Shown here: positions 1-8,163 of the stretch, piece by piece
Layout of the letters: the number at the start of each line of letters is the position of its first letter
Position numbering within the stretch: position 1 is the stretch's first letter
NCBI GenBank assembly: GCA_035546135.1
Contig: DASZWY010000262.1
Span: forward strand, 1 to 10,817
DNA from: JABDGR01 sp035546135
GTDB lineage: Bacteria; Verrucomicrobiota; Verrucomicrobiia; Opitutales; JABDGR01
Reading direction: 5' to 3'
Length of the DNA: 10,817 nucleotides
Notes under the pieces: model-generated
The model's database searches: none
What the model was told of the DNA's origin: nothing
The model's input: the letters and a program-made list of their open reading frames with translations, nothing else
Translations under genes and position numbers: made by a program

Positions 1-3
1 TAA

Positions 4-1245
4 TCACTTCGCGCTAAAGCGATACTCCGTCTTGCTGGAAAACGTTTCGCCGGGGCGGAGGATGATGGAGGGGAAATTGGCGTGGTGGACGGCGTCGGGG
101 AGGTGCTGGGTCTCGAGGACGAGGAAACCCGGGCCGCCGCGTCCGCGCCCACCGCGCGGAGGTGCGCCGGAAGCGGCGGAATCGTTCGCGCGGCCACTGG
201 CGGTGGCATTGGCTGGAGCCGCGGCAAGAGCAGGCGCGGGCGGCGGGGTCAGCGTGCTCGTGTAAAGCTGCAGGCCGGGCTGGTTGGTCCACACTTCCAT
301 GATGCGGCCGGATGTCGGTTCGGTGACGCGCGCGGCGAGGGTGAGTTTTCCGGCGGAGCCCTGGTCGCGATTCAGCACAAAGCTGTTGTCGTAGTGGCGG
401 CCGGGCAGTTCGGCGGCGTGCGTGCCGAGCGGGATGGGCGCGGTGAAGTCATCGGGCGTGCCTTTCACGCTTTTGATTTCGCCGGTGGGGATGAGCGCGG
501 CGTCGGCCTCGGTGTAGTGGTCGGCGTTAATCATGAGCACATGGCTGCTGCTGTCGCCGCGCGTGCCGGATAAATTGAAAAACGCGTGGTTGGTCAGATT
601 CACCGGCGTCGGTTTGTCGGTGGTCGCGGAATATTCGAGGCGCAACGTATTGTCGGCGGTCAGCGTGTAGGTGACGCTCACGGTGAGCGCGCCGGGGAAG
701 CCCTCTTCGCCGTCCTTGCTCACGTAGGTCAATTTGACCGCCGGGTCGGAGTCTTTGCTGTGGGACACGGCCTCGCCCTGCCAGACGACTTTGCTGAAGC
801 CGATGCGCCCGCCGTGGAGCGTGTTCGGACCGTCATTGGCATTCAGGGTGTAGTCTTTGCCGTCGAGGGTGAACTTCGCGCCCGCGATGCGGTTGGCGAC
901 GCGGCCCATCACGGACGCCGGCTGGGCAAAGCGCTGGTAGGCCGCGAGCGAATCCGCGCCCAGCACGACGTTCGCGAGCCTGCCCGTGCGGTCGGGCATG
1001 TCGAGTTCGGTGATGGTTGCGCCGTAGGTGATGATTTTGGCGAGCGCGCCGTTTTTATTTTTCAGCGTGTAGAGCTCCACGCCGGCGCCATCGGGCAGCG
1101 TGCCGTAGGAGGATTTCTCGACGCCGTTGCCCACGGCGAGCTGGACGGGGATTTCGGCGGCGGGCGCGGGCGGGGTTTGCGCGAGGGCAAACGGCGCGAA
1201 GCCGGATAAAAACCAAAACAACGAGGCGCGGGAGGGGGTATGCAT
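4..1245 (-). CDS. galM: Exported aldose 1-epimerase (galactose mutarotase), GalM family
   Basis: The 413-residue product should interconvert the alpha and beta anomers of aldohexoses such as galactose. Residues 1-22 look like a Sec signal peptide (basic start, hydrophobic stretch, ALA before Gln23), so the enzyme probably acts in the periplasm. GalM landmarks are visible in order: GRVANRI at 114-120, the HGG motif with His144, NLTNHAFFNLSG with His220, HYDNSF with Asp286, and FLVLETQHLPDA with the expected catalytic Glu378, followed by FPSIILRPGET near the C-terminus. Residues about 333-371 form an odd Ala/Pro/Gly/Arg-rich low-complexity insert directly before the catalytic Glu segment, where the family normally has a short loop. 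It is the last gene of the pyrF-agmatine deiminase-galM run, starting 27 bases after the previous stop. The ATG is preceded by a T-rich stretch and no clear ribosome binding site. The family call is firm; the location and the sugar used are inferred. Confidence 0.93.
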   Translation of the reverse strand: MHTPSRASLFWFLSGFAPFALAQTPPAPAAEIPVQLAVGNGVEKSSYGTLPDGAGVELYTLKNKNGALAKIITYGATITELDMPDRTGRLANVVLGADSLAAYQRFAQPASVMGRVANRIAGAKFTLDGKDYTLNANDGPNTLHGGRIGFSKVVWQGEAVSHSKDSDPAVKLTYVSKDGEEGFPGALTVSVTYTLTADNTLRLEYSATTDKPTPVNLTNHAFFNLSGTRGDSSSHVLMINADHYTEADAALIPTGEIKSVKGTPDDFTAPIPLGTHAAELPGRHYDNSFVLNRDQGSAGKLTLAARVTEPTSGRIMEVWTNQPGLQLYTSTLTPPPAPALAAAPANATASGRANDSAASGAPPRGGRGRGGPGFLVLETQHLPDAVHHANFPSIILRPGETFSSKTEYRFSAK

Positions 1246-1272
1246 AAAAAAGAAATCCCGGCGCGGGCGGCG

Positions 1273-2331
1273 TCACGCGGGTTGCTGCTGGGAGAGGCAA
1301 TGCAGCGCGCCGCCTTCGAGCAGCACGTCGGTGCAGTCGAGCGGCACGATTTCATGGCCGGGAAAACATTCGTGCAGCACGTGCGCCGCAAACGCGTCGG
1401 AAGGGCGGTTGAACGACGGCATCAGCACCGCGCCATTCGTGACGACGTAGTTGGCGTAGCTCGCGGGCAGTTCGCGGCCATCCGCTTCCACGGGCGGATG
1501 GGGCGTGGGCAGCGCGGCGATTTCGAAGCGCTTGCCGGAAGGCGTGCGGAAATTCTCCTCCACACTCAGGCGGTTGTGGCGCAAAATTTTCGCGGCGTCG
1601 TCTTGCGCATCGACTCGCGGCATGACGGTGACGATGGCGTCGTCGCGGTAAAAGCGCGCGAGGTTGTCGATGTGGCCGTCGGTGTCGTCGTTGGGCAGGC
1701 CCTCGCGCAGCCAGAGGATTTCCGTCGCGCCGAGCCCTTCGGAAAGCAGGCGGGTGTAATCATCCTTGGCGATGCCGGGATTGCGGTTCGGGTTGAGCAG
1801 GACAATCTCGGTCGTCAACAGCTGGCCGGGGCCGTTGATTTCGATGGCGCCGCCTTCGAGGATGACATCGCAGGCGAAGCGGCGCAGATTTAGCGACTTC
1901 GCGATGCGCGCAGGTATTTCATTGTCCAGGTTCCACGGCGAAAATTTGCCGCCCCAGGCGTTGAAGCCCCAGTCGGTGACGGCGACTTCACCAGTGGTCG
2001 CGTTTTTGACGAAGAGCGGGCCGTGGTCGCGGCACCAGACGTCGTTGACGGGATGGTCGAAAAGTTGGACGACGGAAATGTCGGCTTTGGCCTCACCGAG
2101 CAGGCGCAGGATTTCCGGGTGCTGCGCGCCGGCGGCGTTGATGCACACGGGCACGAAGCGGCTCAGCGCGGCGGCGTAACCGGCGAAAAACTTCGGAATG
2201 CGCTCGAAGCGGCCGGGCCACAGGGCCGTGTTGCTCGGCCACGACAGCCACATGGCGGCTTGCGGCGCCCATTCTGGCGGCAGGCGAAAGCCCTGCTGGG
2301 CGGGAGTGGGGGAGGGAAAATTGAGGTCCAC
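1273..2331 (-). CDS. aguA: Agmatine deiminase (PAD_porph / AguA family)
   Basis: The 352-residue protein belongs to the guanidine-group-modifying superfamily and should hydrolyse agmatine to N-carbamoylputrescine and ammonia, a cytoplasmic step towards putrescine. Visible signatures are the N-terminal GFRLPPEWAPQAAMWLSWP stretch, WCRDHGP at 99-105 (Asp102), ILEGGAIEING at 157-167, TDGHIDNLARF at 217-227 (His220), and the C-terminal GGALHCLSQQQPA with the catalytic Cys345. Length and the position of the cysteine a few residues from the C-terminus fit the family. The start is a GTG at 2331; I see no in-frame ATG just upstream, and the next internal Met (27) would cut off the conserved N-terminus. 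It follows pyrF by 32 bases on the same strand. The usual partner, N-carbamoylputrescine amidase, is not in this window. A peptidylarginine deiminase is the alternative, but length and motifs favour agmatine. Confidence 0.93.
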   Translation of the reverse strand: MDLNFPSPTPAQQGFRLPPEWAPQAAMWLSWPSNTALWPGRFERIPKFFAGYAAALSRFVPVCINAAGAQHPEILRLLGEAKADISVVQLFDHPVNDVWCRDHGPLFVKNATTGEVAVTDWGFNAWGGKFSPWNLDNEIPARIAKSLNLRRFACDVILEGGAIEINGPGQLLTTEIVLLNPNRNPGIAKDDYTRLLSEGLGATEILWLREGLPNDDTDGHIDNLARFYRDDAIVTVMPRVDAQDDAAKILRHNRLSVEENFRTPSGKRFEIAALPTPHPPVEADGRELPASYANYVVTNGAVLMPSFNRPSDAFAAHVLHECFPGHEIVPLDCTDVLLEGGALHCLSQQQPA

Positions 2332-2363
2332 GGATTGATGATGTTGGGGTGGAGCGGGGAGGT

Positions 2364-3275
2364 TTAGATATTACGGTTGATGGACTCGCGCAGCTTTTCA
2401 ACGTTGTCGCGGAAAATCTCCGGCAGCGAGGCGACGGCGACATTTTTGTCCGCGGGATAGTAAACACTGCGCGAGGCGTTGACGACCGCGCCGCGGCCAT
2501 CGGTGTTGAGGAATGCGCGCACCATTCGCACATCGCCGCCCTGCGCGCCGATGCCGGGCACCAGGAACAAGGCGTGCGGCATCAGCTTGCGCAAGGCCTC
2601 AGCCTCGCTCGGGAAAGTCGCGCCGACGACCGCGCCGACAGCGGAGAAGCCGGATGGGCCGATGGTATCGCGGCCCAAATCGTCCACCATTTTCGCCACG
2701 CGGGCGGCGAGGGTCGCGTCGCCCAGCGGCAGATCCTGAAAATCCTTGGAGCCGGGATTGGAAGTTTTCACGAGGACGAAGAGGCCCTTCTTGGCCTGCT
2801 GCGCGGCTTTGACAAACGGGGCGAGGCTGTCGGCGCCCATGTAGGGATTCACCGTGAGCGCATCGGCTTCAATCGCCGGTGGCGCGCCTTTGACGACGCC
2901 GCCGCTGAGATAGGCGCGGGCGTAGGCTTCGCTGGTGCTGCCGATGTCGTTGCGCTTGGCGTCGAGGATGACGGGCAGATCGCGTTCGCGGCAAAAACGC
3001 ACGATGCTCGCCAGGCTGGCGATGCCCGGCGCACCCAGCGCCTCATAATAGGCGGCCTGTGGCTTGACGGCGGCGACGAGGCCGGCGGTCGCTTCGACAA
3101 ACAGTTTGTTGTAATCAAAAAACAGCCGGGCCAGTTCGTCGGCCCACATCGGCCCCCCGAGGTCGTATTGCGCGACGAAGTTTGCGGGCATCAAGTCGAG
3201 ATTGGGGTCGAGGCCGGCGACACACAGGCTCTTGATTTCGGCGGAACGGCGCAGGATGCGGTCGAAGGCGTGCAT
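2364..3275 (-). CDS. pyrF: Orotidine 5'-phosphate decarboxylase (long, type 2 form)
   Basis: The 303-residue enzyme decarboxylates orotidine monophosphate to UMP, the last step of de novo pyrimidine synthesis, in the cytoplasm. Its motifs are clear: AGLDPNLDLMP at 20-30, KPQAAYYEALG at 71-81, and the catalytic DAKRNDIGST at 105-114 (Asp105, Lys107, Asp110), then TVNPYMGADS at 141-150 and the phosphate-binding region LVPGIGAQGGD at 238-248. The DAKRND form and length near 300 residues mark the longer subfamily rather than the E. coli-like type of about 240 residues. ATG at 3275 gives the expected N-terminus; no Shine-Dalgarno sequence is seen before it. It is the first gene of a tight minus-strand run with agmatine deiminase and galM and is divergent from enolase. 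Confidence 0.96.
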   Translation of the reverse strand: MHAFDRILRRSAEIKSLCVAGLDPNLDLMPANFVAQYDLGGPMWADELARLFFDYNKLFVEATAGLVAAVKPQAAYYEALGAPGIASLASIVRFCRERDLPVILDAKRNDIGSTSEAYARAYLSGGVVKGAPPAIEADALTVNPYMGADSLAPFVKAAQQAKKGLFVLVKTSNPGSKDFQDLPLGDATLAARVAKMVDDLGRDTIGPSGFSAVGAVVGATFPSEAEALRKLMPHALFLVPGIGAQGGDVRMVRAFLNTDGRGAVVNASRSVYYPADKNVAVASLPEIFRDNVEKLRESINRNI

Positions 3276-3533
3276 GAGTGCGGCGAGTAGAAAATGCCAC
3301 CCGCCGCCGAGTCGAGCCTAAAGGGCCTCCTCGTCCTATCGGTAGTGTCTCCGTTTGAACTTGAAGAAGGGCCGCCGACAAGCGGCGCCTCTACAGCAAT
3401 CGGCACAAAAACTGTAGGGGCGTTGCTTGCGACGGCCCAAAGCGAGACATTACCGCCTTATCCAAACGTCGCCATTCCGCCACACTTGCTGGGTTGACTC
3501 GCAGGCTGGCGCGTGGCTTGCTGCACGGTTGCC
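3276..3533. other. Divergent intergenic region between pyrF and eno
   Basis: These 258 bases hold no gene I can support. Both flanking genes start here, so promoters for pyrF (minus) and eno (plus) must lie in or near it, but no convincing -35/-10 pair was found by eye. The central part is occupied by the palindromic repeat at 3369-3438, which leaves about 95 bases on each side for regulatory sequence. Confidence 0.6.
3369..3438. repeat. Imperfect palindrome of about 70 bases, REP-doublet-like
   Basis: The left arm (3369-3396, begins gggccgccgacaagcggc, ends ctacag) is nearly the reverse complement of the right arm (3412-3438, begins ctgtaggggcg, ends gacggccc), with one single-base gap and a few mismatches. 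The 15-base centre is A-rich. The left arm also has an internal hairpin, gccgc-cgacaa-gcggc (3371-3386), and the right arm can fold weakly on itself. Two inverted copies of a hairpin unit with an A-rich middle is the design of REP doublets/REPINs or a miniature palindromic element. Only one copy is in this window, so calling it a dispersed repeat is inference. It could also act as a transcript structure upstream of eno. Confidence 0.6.
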
Positions 3534-4856
<1,323 letters not shown>

Positions 4857-4864
4857 GCGCGAGG

Positions 4865-6310
4865 CTACGGCGCATATTTCCACCACCAGCGGCTTCGCTG
4901 CTGGAAGGCGGCGTCCTGCGCGTCCCAGGTGCGGAAGAACGCGGCGACATCCGCGCGCGCGCCGCGCGTGCTGATTTCCTTGAACCACGCATCCGAGCCG
5001 ACGTGTTTGACAAACAAATCCGCGCCGCTGCCGGTGGTGCGGGCGTAGGGATTGCCCTTGGGGTTCCAGGCCGCGTCGAGTTTCATCATCTCGAAGGCGA
5101 GGCGCGTGGGCTCGACGGCGTTCCAGTCGGAAATATAAACATACACGCCCGAGCGCTCGGTCTTTTGCTCGAGATAGGTGTAGGGAATGAATTGCAGGCC
5201 GGAAAGATGCAGGGCGTTGAAAGTGGCGGCGAGTTCGGCGGGCTTGTGGTTGGGGTAATTCAAAAAGCGAAAAGGGTATTCGCTGCCGACACCGTGGCTG
5301 AACAAGGTCGGGATGCCGGTGGTGCCGCCCCAGCCGGCGAGGCCGGTCAGCGCATAGCCAAAGGCCGCCGCGACCGTCGGGATATTCGGCGAGGTTGGCA
5401 CCCATTTCAGGCCGGTGTCTGGCCAGAGCATCGAGCGTTTCCAGCCGCTCATGGGCACGACGATGAGCTTGCCTTGGGTGCGGATGGAATCGCTCGGCAC
5501 GTCGAGCCAGCCCGCGTTGTCCTTCGCCATTTGGGCAAGTTCGCCGATGGTGAGCCCGTAAACATACGGGATGCGGTAGGCGCCGACGTAGCTGAGTTTT
5601 TGCGCGGCGTCCAGCATCGGGCCGCCGACCTTGAGGCCGCCGAGGGGATTGGGCCGGTCGAGCACGACCACCGTTTTGTTCTCCTCGAAGCACGCCTCCA
5701 TCACGTAGCGCAGGCAGCTGATGAAAGTATAGGAGCGCGAGCCGATGTCCTGCAAGTCCACGACCATGACGTCGATGTTCTTGAGCATGTCCATCGTCGG
5801 CTTGCGGGTGTCGCCATAAAGAGAAAACACCGGCAGGCCGGTGCGCCGGTCCACGCGGTTGGCGACGGGCTGGCTGGCGGCCTCGTCGCCGTAGATGCCG
5901 TGCTCCGGGCCAAAGAGCGCGACGAGTTTCACGCCCGGCGCGCGGCGCAGCACGTCAATGGTGCTTACGCCATTGCGGTTCACGCCCGCGGGATGGGTCA
6001 GCAGGCCGACGCGCTGGCCCTGGAGGATGGCGAAGTTTTGCGACGCGAGCACGTCAATGCCGAGGTAAATCTTGCCCGATGCCGGCGTGGGTGCGGGTGG
6101 TGAAGGGGGTGTCGGTCGCGGCGCGGGCGGCGGGTAGGAGGGCGGTTCCACCGCCGGCGCGGGTGGATTGTAATCATACGTTTCCGGCGCGGTCGAAGGC
6201 TCGGGTGCGCGCATGCCGCCGCCGGTGACGCAACCGGCCAGCGCCAGCAACATCGCCACCAGCCCCAGGCGGCCGAGGGTAACGGGGGCGATGGCAAAGG
6301 GGAATTTCAT
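4865..6310 (-). CDS. DUF1343 / NamZ-family (GH171) lipoprotein, putative exo-N-acetylmuramidase
   Basis: The 481-residue protein has a lipoprotein signal with lipobox LALAGC (acceptor Cys27), a Pro/Ala-rich tether at about 36-78, and a DUF1343 domain from about 79 to the end. The family's characterised members (NamZ/YbbC of Bacillus subtilis) release N-acetylmuramic acid from the non-reducing end of peptidoglycan fragments, so a role in wall turnover or MurNAc salvage at the cell surface or in the periplasm is likely. Visible motifs: LLTHPAGVNRNG at 103-114, LFGPEHGIYGDE at 132-143, VVDLQDIGSRSYTF at 183-196, DRPNPLGG at 218-225, YGLTIGELAQMA at 251-262 and VPTSPNIPT at 304-312. The following segment (about 320-346) does not show the usual EGTN-S-GRGT-PF pattern I recall for the family, so activity and specificity could differ. 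The ATG at 6310 has no visible Shine-Dalgarno. Its stop faces that of eno. Confidence 0.88.
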   Translation of the reverse strand: MKFPFAIAPVTLGRLGLVAMLLALAGCVTGGGMRAPEPSTAPETYDYNPPAPAVEPPSYPPPAPRPTPPSPPAPTPASGKIYLGIDVLASQNFAILQGQRVGLLTHPAGVNRNGVSTIDVLRRAPGVKLVALFGPEHGIYGDEAASQPVANRVDRRTGLPVFSLYGDTRKPTMDMLKNIDVMVVDLQDIGSRSYTFISCLRYVMEACFEENKTVVVLDRPNPLGGLKVGGPMLDAAQKLSYVGAYRIPYVYGLTIGELAQMAKDNAGWLDVPSDSIRTQGKLIVVPMSGWKRSMLWPDTGLKWVPTSPNIPTVAAAFGYALTGLAGWGGTTGIPTLFSHGVGSEYPFRFLNYPNHKPAELAATFNALHLSGLQFIPYTYLEQKTERSGVYVYISDWNAVEPTRLAFEMMKLDAAWNPKGNPYARTTGSGADLFVKHVGSDAWFKEISTRGARADVAAFFRTWDAQDAAFQQRSRWWWKYAP

Positions 6311-6501
6311 CCGGGGTGGGGCGGCGCGGGTGTTTCATTTAATGCCCGAGGGCGGGAAACGCAAATCATTCTGCACAAGTTGTTTTTCGCGGCGATTTCC
6401 CGGGGCGACTTTTTTTTCTTACTTGAACGGCGCGGCAATCGCGTTATCCTCCGCCCTAGTGGCGGCTCTGCGCGCCGCACGGCGCCGCCCAATTTTGCCC
6501 C
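6311..6501. other. Divergent intergenic region with T-tract and GC-rich hairpin
   Basis: These 191 bases separate the NamZ-type gene (minus) from the membrane-protein gene (plus). The region contains a run of T at about 6411-6419 just before a possible promoter, and then a GC-rich segment at 6461-6489 in which ggcggc can pair with gccgcc to make a leader hairpin close to the start codon at 6502. No small gene is supported here. Confidence 0.5.
6423..6450 (+). promoter_or_regulatory. Candidate sigma70-type promoter for the membrane/lipoprotein pair
   Basis: TTGAAC at 6423-6428 and TATCCT at 6445-6450 are separated by 16 bases, each matching the consensus at four of six positions. A T-rich tract just upstream could act as an UP-like element. 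The start codon lies about 50 bases downstream. This is by eye only; chance matches of this quality are common. Confidence 0.28.
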
Positions 6502-8154
6502 ATGTCCACCACTCCCGATTCTTCCGCGTCCGAACCTTCTTCCTCCGTCCGGCCATTGATACCGAAATGGCCTTTTATCGTCGGCGACGCGATGCTGGTG
6601 CTGGTGGCGCTGGCGCTGTTCGCCACCGCGGGAACTTTGAGTGAAGCGCAGATGCTGTTTTGCCTGGGGTCGGTGGCGCTCGGCGGCGTTTTGCTGGCCA
6701 CGCCCTACGCGCTCGAAGCTTTTCCGCCCGCCGCCTGGGGAATTTTCAGCGGAACCACCCGCGCGGGCGCAGGTGGCGCCGGCTCGTCACCGGACGGTGA
6801 ACTGCGCCGCCAGACTCGCGCCGCCGCCGAGGCCGTGGAACATGCCGCCCGCGCGAATGCTGCCCTGGAGGCTTCCGCCCGCCGCATTGACGCCCGCTTT
6901 GCGCCGTTGATGGAAATCCAAAAAAACCTCGAAGCCGTCGCCGCCGAATTGCGCGAAGCCGTGACCGCCCGCCAGACGGCCGCCGCGGGCGAGGCCCAGG
7001 CCCTGCAAAAGGACTTTGACCGGCTGCGCAAAGAACAGGCCGAGAAATTCAAGACCACCGAGACGAAAATCATCGCGCTGGAAGAGACGCTGACCGTCAT
7101 CGCGAGCCATTTGAAAATCCTGGCCGCAAAGCCGGAACCGGCCGCGGCGGCTGCGCCGGCGCGTTCGCGCCGCCCCGAGCCGGTGGCGGTGGTGTCCGCG
7201 CCCGTGGAGGAACCGGCGCTGGCGGCGGTGGCGGTGGCCGAATCGGCTTCGCTCGGCTCCATTGCCGTGGCTGAGCCGGCGGAGAATTTTGCGCCGACAC
7301 CCGCTGAACCGGCGCCGACGGAATCTGCGCCGGTGGAAAAAGCTCCGGATGAGCCGGAGTCCATGCTGGCCAAGGCCTTGGCCACGGCCCAGCCCGCGGC
7401 GGAAACCCCCGCAGTCTCGGGCATCATCCAGTCGCGCCCGCGCCGCTCGCGCAAATCCAAGCCGCATCTGCCGCTGGACGCGGTGTCGGCGCCGGTGGTT
7501 GCACCCCCCGTTGCGGGGGAAGCCACCAGTGAAGAAATGGCGGTGGAGGGAACAGCCAACATTCAACATTCAACAGCCAACATTCAATCTCAAGAAGCAG
7601 AGATGTCCGCAACGGCCGATTCGCCGACAGCCGCCATTGGCTCACCCGAAACAATAATCTCGAAGCCGGAAACTGCGGCCCCTGAGGAAACAGCTTCGTC
7701 ACTGCGCCGCTCCGCCCGCGCCAAGGCCATTGCGTTGCGCGAGGATGACGAGGGCGAAAAAGTGACCCCGACGATTTTCACGCCACCGCCCCAGGAGCCC
7801 GCCGGGCAGGCCGACGGACCAACCCAGGGTGAACTGCTCGCACGCGAGGCCGAGGCCATCCGCCGCAAGCGCTCGACCAAAAGTCCGTTGCATCTCCCGA
7901 CGCTCACCGCGCGCGTGCTCATCGGCATCGGCAACAAGCCCTTCCTGCGCGGCGACGGCCCGGGTTTGTCGCCCGACAAGGGCGTGCCGATGGAGTTTGT
8001 GGAAATCGGCCAATGGCGCTGGGTTGCGCCGAAGGAGTCGAGCGGTCCCATCACGCTGCATATTTTAAAGAACGATGAAATTCCCGCCGAGGGCGGCCCC
8101 ATCACGCTCAAGCCCGGCCAGTCGCTGGAAGTCAGCCCGGTGTTTCCGAGCTGA
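6502..8154 (+). CDS. Membrane-anchored coiled-coil protein with Ala/Pro-rich linker and conserved C-terminal domain, function unknown
   Basis: The 550-residue protein is not one I can name. Residues 1-22 are a polar Ser-rich lead. Two hydrophobic segments follow at about 24-43 and 49-70, then an Ala/Glu/Arg-rich stretch at about 98-208 with coiled-coil character, then a long low-complexity linker (about 209-465; Ala, Pro, Glu, with basic patches such as SRPRRSRKSK at 311-320). The ordered C-terminal domain (about 466-550) begins TARVLIGIGNKPFLRGDGP and contains VPMEFVEIGQWRW and LKPGQSLEVSPVF; it looks beta-rich. If both hydrophobic segments span the membrane with the N-terminus inside, the coiled coil and C-terminal domain are cytoplasmic. 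Residues 351-363 (TANIQHS, TANIQSQ) come from a 21-base DNA repeat. The ATG at 6502 lacks a Shine-Dalgarno. A lipoprotein gene follows after 9 bases, so the two are probably one operon. The coding call is secure from codon pattern and domain content; the function is unknown. Confidence 0.85.
   Translation: MSTTPDSSASEPSSSVRPLIPKWPFIVGDAMLVLVALALFATAGTLSEAQMLFCLGSVALGGVLLATPYALEAFPPAAWGIFSGTTRAGAGGAGSSPDGELRRQTRAAAEAVEHAARANAALEASARRIDARFAPLMEIQKNLEAVAAELREAVTARQTAAAGEAQALQKDFDRLRKEQAEKFKTTETKIIALEETLTVIASHLKILAAKPEPAAAAAPARSRRPEPVAVVSAPVEEPALAAVAVAESASLGSIAVAEPAENFAPTPAEPAPTESAPVEKAPDEPESMLAKALATAQPAAETPAVSGIIQSRPRRSRKSKPHLPLDAVSAPVVAPPVAGEATSEEMAVEGTANIQHSTANIQSQEAEMSATADSPTAAIGSPETIISKPETAAPEETASSLRRSARAKAIALREDDEGEKVTPTIFTPPPQEPAGQADGPTQGELLAREAEAIRRKRSTKSPLHLPTLTARVLIGIGNKPFLRGDGPGLSPDKGVPMEFVEIGQWRWVAPKESSGPITLHILKNDEIPAEGGPITLKPGQSLEVSPVFPS
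7505..7519 (+). repeat. Perfect hairpin inside the coding region
   Basis: The sequence cccccgttgcggggg can form six G-C pairs (cccccg with cggggg) around a three-base loop. It lies within the linker-coding part of the 550-residue protein gene, about 30 bases before a direct repeat, and may belong to the same inserted patch of non-typical DNA. Confidence 0.6.
7551..7587 (+). repeat. In-frame direct repeat, 16 bases identical at a spacing of 21
   Basis: The string aacagccaacattcaa occurs at 7551-7566 and again at 7572-7587. The spacing of exactly seven codons keeps the frame and produces TANIQHS followed by TANIQSQ. The motif cattcaa also appears in the five bases between the copies, so the patch reads as an 'attcaac' type array. 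It is much more A+T-rich than the surrounding gene. Confidence 0.85.
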
Positions 8155-8163
8155 GCTTTTCCC

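Noticed and set aside
586..1209. Plus-strand open frame opposite galM
   Set aside because: Antisense shadow; low complexity with no family signature, while the minus strand encodes all GalM catalytic motifs.
3513..3533. Earlier GTG start for enolase
   Set aside because: The seven extra residues do not resemble enolase N-termini; ATG at 3534 gives the standard start.
4876..4905. Small hairpin ccagcggcttcgctgctgg as eno terminator
   Set aside because: The stem is short and imperfect with no T run after it, and it lies in the coding end of the NamZ-type gene.
7505..7519. C/G hairpin as a transcription terminator
   Set aside because: It lies inside an open frame and is not followed by a T run.
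6705..7562. Minus-strand Ser/Ala-rich open frame opposite the 550-residue protein gene
   Set aside because: The composition follows from the complement of Ala/Pro/Glu-rich code. The plus-strand frame has membrane segments, a coiled coil and a conserved-looking C-terminal domain.
7551..7590. Short CRISPR-like repeat array
   Set aside because: Only two copies with a five-base gap, in frame within a gene; no spacers or cas genes.
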